This document shows, in pieces, positions 17,551 through 24,190 of a stretch of DNA of 64,000 nt. A model generated the notes under the pieces. It saw only the letters and a list, made by a program, of their open reading frames with translations. It searched no databases and was not told the DNA's origin. The position numbers were made by a program, and so were the translations under genes. The first letter of the stretch is position 1. Each line of letters opens with the position of its first letter. Where the stretch lies: positions 1,178,001 to 1,242,000 of the forward strand of contig NZ_JAXHCH010000002.1 of the NCBI RefSeq assembly GCF_042466415.1, in the 5' to 3' direction. Origin of the DNA: Albirhodobacter sp042466415 (GTDB lineage Bacteria; Pseudomonadota; Alphaproteobacteria; Rhodobacterales; Rhodobacteraceae).

Positions 17551-19032
17551 ATGCGCCCCTCCAACTATGCGCCCTGCCCCCAACCTGCCCCCGCCCTGCG
17601 CTGCGATGATCCTTTTTTGACTGTGAAAGCTCCCCTGCCCGTGCCCACTCAGACCAAACTCCCGACACGCTCCGATCCCCGGTTGGCTCCGCCGCGCGAT
17701 ACTGCCTCCGCCCGCGCGCGCGCGCTTCGTCTGACTTTGGGACTTGGCATCGCCGCCCTTCCCGTCACGCAAGGTCTGGCGCAGGAGACGCGCATCGTGC
17801 GCAATGTCGAGGTGCGAGGCGCAGAGTTTATTCCTGCCGATCAGATTCAAATGACCTGCGGCGCCGAGGTGGGCATCGCCTATAGCGATTACGATTTGCG
17901 CGCGATTGAGGACTGTTTGCTGTCGACTGACGCGTTTGAAACGGTAGCGCTTTCGCGCGAGGCCCAAACACTTGTCATTACCGTGCAAGAACTCAACACG
18001 CGCCCGGGCCGCATCGAAGCAAGCATCGGCTATGTTTCGCAAGACGGGCCGACCGCCCGGGTGTCGTTTGAACGCTATAATCTTTTTCCCAAAACCTACG
18101 GATCGGTCAGCCTTGACTATAACTCGGAGATCCAGAGCCTTTCTGCCGCGCTCTACCACACCGAGATTTTTGACACGCAGTTTGATCTCGGGATCGATCT
18201 CATTCTTGGTCAGGCCGAGTATGATGACCGCAGCTACTCCCAAAATCTGTTCCAGATCGAACCCTATCTCGCGTGGACGCCCCGCCCCGACCTGCGGCTG
18301 GAGGCAGCGCTCGGCGTCAGGGACCAAGAGATATTTGACGTTGATCCGGACGCCAGTGCCCTATTGCGGGCAGAAGATAGCGATGCAATTACCGCGGCTT
18401 ACCTTCGTTTCGGGGTCGAACACGCTGGCGGCGATCTTGCGCCGGACGGCGACAGGCCCCGTTCCCAAGGCGGTGGGGCGCGCTTTGGGTACCGTGTCAC
18501 GCTGAACCAATATATCTGGAACATTGGCACGCCTGATGCTCTTTCGGACACCCGCCTGAGTGCCGCAAGTCAGGTCCCGCTCTCCCCCGATATCCGCTTT
18601 CTCGCAGGGCTTAAGGCGGGCACGGTTCACGGCATCGATGGCAACGCAACCAGAGCGCTTGATCGCACTTACCTCGGCGCCGACCGGTTCCGCGGGTTTG
18701 CACCGCGCGGCCTTGGCCCCGTAGATAGCGGCGACTATCTCGGCGGCAACAGCTATGTCGTCGCAAGCTTTGAGGTGCAACGAGACTTCGGCCAGACTTG
18801 GAAAACGCCAATGCGAGGTGGCCTTTTCATTGATACGGGCGCGGCTTGGGGGCTCGACGATACGCTTGGTGGCGAGATCGACGACGCCTTCCACCTGCGC
18901 AGCAGCGTCGGCGCATCGTTGACCTTTGACGTTCAACAAACACCCGTAAGCCTCTATGTCGCCCACCCATTTCAAAAAGAGGTAACCGATGATGCACAGA
19001 TCTTGGGCCTCTCAATCGGCCTGAGTTTCTGA
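17551..19032 (+). CDS. Omp85/BamA-superfamily outer-membrane protein with a single POTRA
   Basis: The 493-residue frame has a hydrophobic signal-like stretch only at residues 60-77 (L-G-L-G-I-A-A-L-P-V...A-Q), so the true start may be later than the ATG at 17551. One POTRA-like domain follows (N-V-E-V-R-G-A-E-F to V-Q-E) with a cysteine pair near residues 109 and 128. The rest is a beta-barrel with the Omp85 loop-6 motif F-R-G-F-A-P-R-G-L-G-P and a terminal phenylalanine. BamA has five POTRAs, TamA three and TpsB proteins usually two, so one is unusual. Its place at the end of the T1SS operon suggests a role in surface display or anchoring of the substrate; that is inference. Confidence 0.75.
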   Translation: MRPSNYAPCPQPAPALRCDDPFLTVKAPLPVPTQTKLPTRSDPRLAPPRDTASARARALRLTLGLGIAALPVTQGLAQETRIVRNVEVRGAEFIPADQIQMTCGAEVGIAYSDYDLRAIEDCLLSTDAFETVALSREAQTLVITVQELNTRPGRIEASIGYVSQDGPTARVSFERYNLFPKTYGSVSLDYNSEIQSLSAALYHTEIFDTQFDLGIDLILGQAEYDDRSYSQNLFQIEPYLAWTPRPDLRLEAALGVRDQEIFDVDPDASALLRAEDSDAITAAYLRFGVEHAGGDLAPDGDRPRSQGGGARFGYRVTLNQYIWNIGTPDALSDTRLSAASQVPLSPDIRFLAGLKAGTVHGIDGNATRALDRTYLGADRFRGFAPRGLGPVDSGDYLGGNSYVVASFEVQRDFGQTWKTPMRGGLFIDTGAAWGLDDTLGGEIDDAFHLRSSVGASLTFDVQQTPVSLYVAHPFQKEVTDDAQILGLSIGLSF

Positions 19033-19367
19033 GAAACGCACATGTTGGCGGGAGTTGGGCCGCCGACCTCCTGCCCGCAACAAAGACGCCGCAAAGCCCA
19101 AAAAGAAGATGCATTCTAAAGTATGTCGTGTTATCGAAAGATATATGACAGTCTAACCAAACTGCGGGATCTCGATTTGCCTCTTTCGCCCCTCCCATCG
19201 GATAAACCGATCATGGGCACGTGTTCAGGGCGCCCCACACGGCGCAGAACGCGACCAGATCGCAAACACAATTGATCATCGCAGCCATCAGATCCGCAGC
19301 GCGGCATGACCGCGGATGCGTGCATCCGAAACGGGGGCGCACCCCCTGCACAAACGGGAAATAGGGT
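19033..19367. other. Intergenic region after the secretion operon
   Basis: This 335 bp region has no credible gene. A hairpin of GGCGGGAG (19047-19054) with CTCCTGCC (19068-19075) lies just after the Omp85 stop but lacks a T tract. A GTATGTCGTGTTAT sequence at 19121 resembles part of the element upstream of the 24191 gene. A promoter for the downstream response regulator is expected here. Confidence 0.45.
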
Positions 19368-20339
19368 ATGAAAATACTTGCAGTGGATGATGATGCGATC
19401 GTGCGCGATATGATGGCGGCGATGTGCACGAGACTGGGATATCCTGACATTGTTACCGCTTGGTCAGGCGAGGCGGCCCTCACCCTGCTGATGGATGAAA
19501 GCTTGACCTTCGATTGCCTGTTGCTTGACATAAGTATGGTCGGGATGAATGGTATCGAGCTGTGCCGCCACGCGCGGTCCATGCCGCGCTATGCCACTTG
19601 CCCCATCATTATGCTCACGTCGATGCGAACGCGCGATTATGTTGAACGGGCGTTTGAGGCCGGTGCAACGGATTATACGACCAAGCCTTTTAAAGTATCA
19701 GATCTAGGGGCGCGCCTGACGACCGCCGCCGAGCATATCGCGGCCCGCCACAGTGAGGTGACCCGCGCCCGCCAGACACATGACGCTGGGCGCGACATGC
19801 CGCCCCGCACCCTCGCGCAAGAAGTGTCGCTTCCCGGCTTCCCCGATATTATCCGATACCATTCTCTCGGGAACTACCTGATGCAAATGTCTGCGGTGGG
19901 CTTGAGTTGCTCGCAGGTCTTCGTCGTCAAGATAGATGATATCGAAACCATCTTTGAGCGCGCCACCGAAGACGAGTTCCAATACGCGCTAAGCGAAGTC
20001 GCGGATGCAATCCGCTCCGCGTTGAGAACCCAAGGCCATATGATGGCCTATAAGGGCGACGGGCAGTTCATGATCGTGATGGGGAAAGGCTCCATCAGCC
20101 TCGCGAGCGAACTCGAGGATGAGATTCATTCCTTCATCGACATGAAGGAAAGCGAGTATGATGACGGCACGCCGATGCGGTTGGAGGTATCGATTGGAAA
20201 CCCCATCCAGCCCCATTTGACCGGCGGCGAAACCGCTTGGCTCACATTTGATCGAGCGATTTCGAGGGCTCTGACCCGCTATGACCTCAAGCCGCGCCGA
20301 GATATGGCCGCCCCTCAAACGGTTGCCCTCGCGCAATAG
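19368..20339 (+). CDS. Response regulator: receiver plus degenerate GGDEF-like domain
   Basis: This 323-residue cytoplasmic protein has an intact receiver: the D-D-D acidic pocket near residue 8, the phosphorylatable Asp in L-L-L-D-I-S near residue 57, a T-S switch and the K-P-F lysine near residue 107. The C-terminal half has the layout of a diguanylate cyclase domain: a V-V-K-I-D-D strand, an A-Y-K-G-D-G-Q-F hairpin where G-G-D-E-F would be, and V-S-I-G. Catalytic residues and the RxxD inhibitory site are missing, so cyclase activity is unlikely; it may bind a nucleotide or a protein partner. It sits between the T1SS operon and the phosphorelay genes. Confidence 0.75.
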   Translation: MKILAVDDDAIVRDMMAAMCTRLGYPDIVTAWSGEAALTLLMDESLTFDCLLLDISMVGMNGIELCRHARSMPRYATCPIIMLTSMRTRDYVERAFEAGATDYTTKPFKVSDLGARLTTAAEHIAARHSEVTRARQTHDAGRDMPPRTLAQEVSLPGFPDIIRYHSLGNYLMQMSAVGLSCSQVFVVKIDDIETIFERATEDEFQYALSEVADAIRSALRTQGHMMAYKGDGQFMIVMGKGSISLASELEDEIHSFIDMKESEYDDGTPMRLEVSIGNPIQPHLTGGETAWLTFDRAISRALTRYDLKPRRDMAAPQTVALAQ

Positions 20340-20437
20340 GGTGGCGTTTTGAGCCTGCTGCGGCGGGATCATACCCCGCGGGCGCGCATTACGTGCATAA
20401 ACATCGCGCAACTCTAAGGATTTGCGCGATCCTCGTC

Positions 20438-21067
20438 TCAGATGATGTTCATATCGCGCGCCACAATCACCGCTTGCGTGCGGTTGCTTGCCCCGAGCTT
20501 GGAGCAAACGGATTTAACGTGCATTTTTACCGTCGCTTCTGCGAGTGACAAAGCCTCGCCGATCTCGCGGTTGGGCATCCCCTCCGACAACAGCGCGAGC
20601 ACGCCCAGTTCGCGGTCTGAGAGCGAGAACGTGTTTCCCGCTTCGCGCGCCTTAATTCGGTGCGCGTCCATCAACTCGACAGGCACATACCGCCCGCCAT
20701 TCGCCATGAACCTGATCTCATTGGCGAGCTCTTTCAAAGAAGCGGTCTTCAAAATCACACCTGCCCCGCCGACGGACAAGATTTCCGAGACGATCTGAGA
20801 CGACGGATTGCTCGTCAAAATTCCAACAGGCTGCCCGCCGTTGCTTTCCAGCGCTTTGCCCATGCCTGATACGCCGTTCATTCCCGGCATGTTCAAATCC
20901 AGAAGGACAAGATCGAAGGGTCCCTCGTTTTCGATCTTCACCAAAGCGCCCTCCAAATCCAAAGCGGTCGTCGCTTCGAAATCCGGCAGGCTCGACAAGA
21001 AGTGCTCGAACATCTCGATCACCATCGCATGGTCATCCGCGATGAGGACTTTCAGCAGTTTAGACAT
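20438..21067 (-). CDS. NarL/FixJ-type response regulator (LuxR HTH)
   Basis: The 209-residue protein has a receiver in residues 1-120 (A-D-D-H at the N-terminus, phosphoacceptor Asp in L-V-L-L-D-L-N near residue 56, lysine in V-I-L-K-T-A near residue 107). A LuxR-type DNA-binding helix-turn-helix at about 145-205 (L-S-D-R-E-L-G-V-L-A-L-L, then T-V-K-M-H-V-K-S) completes it. It is a transcription factor activated by phosphorylation. The hybrid kinase gene lies 188 bp upstream on the same strand, making that kinase and its Hpt domain the likely phosphate source. Its targets are plausibly the surface-protein genes nearby. Confidence 0.92.
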   Translation of the reverse strand: MSKLLKVLIADDHAMVIEMFEHFLSSLPDFEATTALDLEGALVKIENEGPFDLVLLDLNMPGMNGVSGMGKALESNGGQPVGILTSNPSSQIVSEILSVGGAGVILKTASLKELANEIRFMANGGRYVPVELMDAHRIKAREAGNTFSLSDRELGVLALLSEGMPNREIGEALSLAEATVKMHVKSVCSKLGASNRTQAVIVARDMNII

Positions 21068-21255
21068 TGTGCGGTGTATCCCTTTGATCGGCAGCAGCTA
21101 ATTCCGCATTTTAAAAAATCAAGCAACCAGAAAGCCTCATTGGATGAGATAACCGCCCCAAGTTCCCCGCCTCACGCGACTATATGTGGGAAACTTGGTG
21201 TGTGTGGCAAGCCACGATCCTCATGCAGGTTGGCGCCTTGGCATAGCGGCGGTCT

Positions 21256-23637
21256 CTACCTGTCTGACACATTATGCGTTGCCGTGAGGGCCTCCGTGGC
21301 GCGTGCAGTGTCGGTGAGCGCGATTTCAACGCCCCAAATTAACGGGGCCAAATCGACATCAGGCTCGTTGAGCGCGAGCTCAAGCGCCCGTAAACTTCTC
21401 TCAAGGCGCTTCAACCCCGCAAGACCGCATGCCCCCGTCGCCGCATGCAGCAAACGCCCCGTATCCGCGACAATCCCCTCCCTTGCGATATCAGCAAGGA
21501 CCGACTGCGCCTCGATTTGCGCACGTCGCATGAATCGCTCGGACCCGACCAGCCCCAGATGTTCGACAAGCTCAGAGACAACATTCTGCGCAAGAACTTG
21601 ATATTCCTCGTCTCCCTGCCCTCCCTTACCAATAAGCGTCAAGGAGTTTGCGCGCCTCACAGCCGTCCGCTTTGCGGCATTTGCCGGTTTTCTCGGCTCG
21701 TCCTTGGCTGCGCTTGTTCCCGCGTCTTGGGGCACGGTGACGTCCGCGACAGGTTGCGCATCTGCGGCTGTCACCGGCGGGACATGTGCTGCATCGGCGG
21801 TTAGGGCGTCGAGAATGGAGTGACAAAGCGTCGCCGGAAGAATGGGCTTTTCAAGGACACGCTGCATCCCCGCCCGCACGCAGGCATCCGTCAACCGATG
21901 ATCAACATGCGCGGTCAACCCCAGCATTTTCCCGCGCCACCCCAGCGTCCCATCGGTTTGGGCGCGTGTGATCCGGCGGACCAACTCCACGCCGCTGATG
22001 AACGGCAAGGTCATATCTGACAACATCACGTCGATCTGCGCCGCCTTATCGCTGTGTAAAATCTCCAACGCTTCGATGCCGTTCTCTACCCCTTGCACAC
22101 GCGCACCCGCACTGCGCAGCATCTGCACAAGCCAATCACGGCTCGACGGGCTATCCTCGACGACCAAAATACCGACATCTTTCAAAGACGGGGCGCCTTT
22201 GGGCGGTGCGATCATGTCGCCGCCACTCGCGTTCAGGTAATCCCGCGCAAGGCCGCGCTTGAGGGTAAACGTCGCGCGAAGACTGGCGCCGAGCACTTCC
22301 CCCGGTGATCTCGCGGCATCTTCGGGTAAGAGTTCACCGTCCATCCCCCGATCACGGATCTCCAAGCGCCCCCCTAGCTGTCGTAGCGCATGTGCGAGGA
22401 CATCTAGTCCGGAGGACGCGCGATCCGCTGTGCCGCCGGCCCTTGAGACTTGTTCACGGCCCTCCATGGCCTGATCCAAAGCTTTGTTAAGACGCTCTTT
22501 TTGCGCATCAGGCATACCGCCGCCCTGATCACAGACCTCAATGCAAATTGCATAGGCAGGCTCCGCGCCAATGACGTGCGGCGTGGGTTCTTGCAAGTCA
22601 TTCGGTGCGCCCGCCATCCCGTGGGCGGATGCGGCAGGGTGGCTCTTGATAGTCGTCGCACCCCCGTCCGGCGCCCCCCCGTCCGTGCCCCCCCCGTCCG
22701 GCGCTGTCACGGGGGCCGTCATCCCGTCCAAGATGGGCGACAGCGGCCGACAGCGAAGCGCGACGCTAATTTCCTTACCGCCATATTTCACAGAGTTATC
22801 AATCATATTCTGACACAAGGCGCGCGCGAAGCGGACAGGACCATGCACCCAAATATCCTCCGACGGCGTCATCGATAGCGAAATCGTCGCCCCACGCGCC
22901 TCCGCGATCGGCGTGACCATGGCCAACAGACCGCGCATTTCACTCGAGATGCAAAAATCTTCGTCGGGTCGCAATCCACTCAGGCCCTGCTCCCCGCGGA
23001 TAACGCCCAACACATTGCTGATGTGATCAAGCGCGAGCGCCGCGGCACGCTGCAATTGAAGGCGCTGGATCGTTCTGCCATCGCCAGTTTGCCCGCCCTC
23101 AAGGGCATCCAGCGCGGTCTCCGCAGCGACGAGCAGCGATTGGATCGGGGTGCGAAGATCATGCGCGACACGCATCAACGTCGCCGCGCGGGCGCGATTT
23201 CGCAGCCAAGTCGCCTCTTGATCTGTCTCCGAAAGCCGTAGCAAAAAGCTCTCCGCCTGCCCGAGCGGCAAATGAACCAGTTCGCCTTCGACATCGCACT
23301 CCCCAAAACGCAACTTGATCCGCACACTGCCGGCGCGCTGCGCCCGCGTGCAAAGATCAGGCCAGTTCAGGTCTGCACTGGCCAGCGCAGTCCCCAGCGC
23401 CTCCCCCGCAAGGCCGAGCCGCCGCGCGGGTAAGTTGGCCAAAAGAACCTCCCCAAACTCCGTCGCCAGTACCGCCGCGCGCCGATCAGTGCCAATCATC
23501 CGCGCGATCGATTGAAGCACAGGACGGTAGGTCGCCATAGTCGCATCGCGATTCGACCCAAGGTCGCGCGCCCCCCCGACCTGCGCGCCCCCGACCTGCG
23601 CGGCGCCGTTTGCATCCGATGACGTGGTGTGATCCAT
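21256..23637 (-). CDS. Hybrid histidine kinase with receiver and Hpt domains
   Basis: The protein has about 793 residues from ATG 23637, which follows AAGGGG; a TTG at 23703 would extend it. Order: a PAS-like sensor (~40-145), H-box with His159 in V-A-H-D-L-R-T-P, N-box near 282 (Q-N-M-I-D-N-S-V-K-Y-G-G), G-box D-Q-G-G-G-M-P, receiver at ~485-605 (V-V-E-D-S, S-D-M-T-L-P, E-K-P) and a C-terminal Hpt with His near 732 (L-L-H-A-A-T-G-A-C). No membrane segment is seen, so it senses a cytoplasmic signal. A ~65-residue low-complexity insert rich in D-G-G splits the ATPase domain between N- and G-boxes and is encoded by poly-G tracts. It probably feeds the adjacent LuxR-type regulator. Confidence 0.9.
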   Translation of the reverse strand: MDHTTSSDANGAAQVGGAQVGGARDLGSNRDATMATYRPVLQSIARMIGTDRRAAVLATEFGEVLLANLPARRLGLAGEALGTALASADLNWPDLCTRAQRAGSVRIKLRFGECDVEGELVHLPLGQAESFLLRLSETDQEATWLRNRARAATLMRVAHDLRTPIQSLLVAAETALDALEGGQTGDGRTIQRLQLQRAAALALDHISNVLGVIRGEQGLSGLRPDEDFCISSEMRGLLAMVTPIAEARGATISLSMTPSEDIWVHGPVRFARALCQNMIDNSVKYGGKEISVALRCRPLSPILDGMTAPVTAPDGGGTDGGAPDGGATTIKSHPAASAHGMAGAPNDLQEPTPHVIGAEPAYAICIEVCDQGGGMPDAQKERLNKALDQAMEGREQVSRAGGTADRASSGLDVLAHALRQLGGRLEIRDRGMDGELLPEDAARSPGEVLGASLRATFTLKRGLARDYLNASGGDMIAPPKGAPSLKDVGILVVEDSPSSRDWLVQMLRSAGARVQGVENGIEALEILHSDKAAQIDVMLSDMTLPFISGVELVRRITRAQTDGTLGWRGKMLGLTAHVDHRLTDACVRAGMQRVLEKPILPATLCHSILDALTADAAHVPPVTAADAQPVADVTVPQDAGTSAAKDEPRKPANAAKRTAVRRANSLTLIGKGGQGDEEYQVLAQNVVSELVEHLGLVGSERFMRRAQIEAQSVLADIAREGIVADTGRLLHAATGACGLAGLKRLERSLRALELALNEPDVDLAPLIWGVEIALTDTARATEALTATHNVSDR

Positions 23638-24190
23638 ACCTAGCCCCTTATTGTCTGGCGCGCCCGCTGATTGAGAAACGATACGCTCATATTTCAGCGT
23701 CAATCGGAGATTTCTTGCAAAAAGCCGCGCAGAACTCCGATTTGGTCATCGCGTTACAACTTTAGTATGGATCTTCTGCATTTATCCCACAAGGAAATTG
23801 TCACAGGTTGACTTCAGCCCCCTCAAGGCTCGCAACTCCAAGATGTGTATCTTGATTGTCCACCCTCTGCATGAGGCCAGGCCGCCTAAGCCCCCGACGC
23901 GTATCCGCCCTAAAAAATAGGAGTATTACGGTCAGGTCAGCAGTGCTCAATCTCGAATAATCAATTCTATACAATGCGCTCAATGGCGCTTTGCACGAGA
24001 CAATGCGCGCAACTGGGCGCCGCCTTCGCGCAAGCAGCGCCAGTCGATGCACCCTTCGATAACATTAGAAACAACTCTTTCGTATTGACATCAACCTATA
24101 CTGTATGTGTTATACATACTTTAGATTATATCTACATACTTTATACGTGACGCACCAACGGGCGCACTGTCAGACTGAGGAGTTTACAAA
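23638..24190. other. Long AT-rich divergent regulatory region
   Basis: This 553 bp region separates the hybrid kinase (minus) from the large repeat protein (plus). Base composition shifts strongly to AT in the last 140 bp, where a promoter-like TTGACA and the GTATG/CATAC repeats lie. No coding frame here is credible. Its length fits a complex promoter with several regulator sites. Confidence 0.6.
24085..24143 (+). promoter_or_regulatory. Promoter-like element with overlapping palindrome and 20-bp-phased direct repeat
   Basis: TTGACA at 24085-24090 is followed after 17 bp by TGTTAT at 24108-24113, a 4/6 match to a -10 box. An inverted repeat GTATG-N7-CATAC (24103-24119) overlaps the -10. ACATACTTTA occurs twice, at 24114 and 24134, exactly 20 bp apart or two helical turns. 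This arrangement suits control by a dimeric regulator, plausibly the LuxR-type protein. A Shine-Dalgarno-like GAGGAG precedes the ATG at 24191. Confidence 0.45.
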
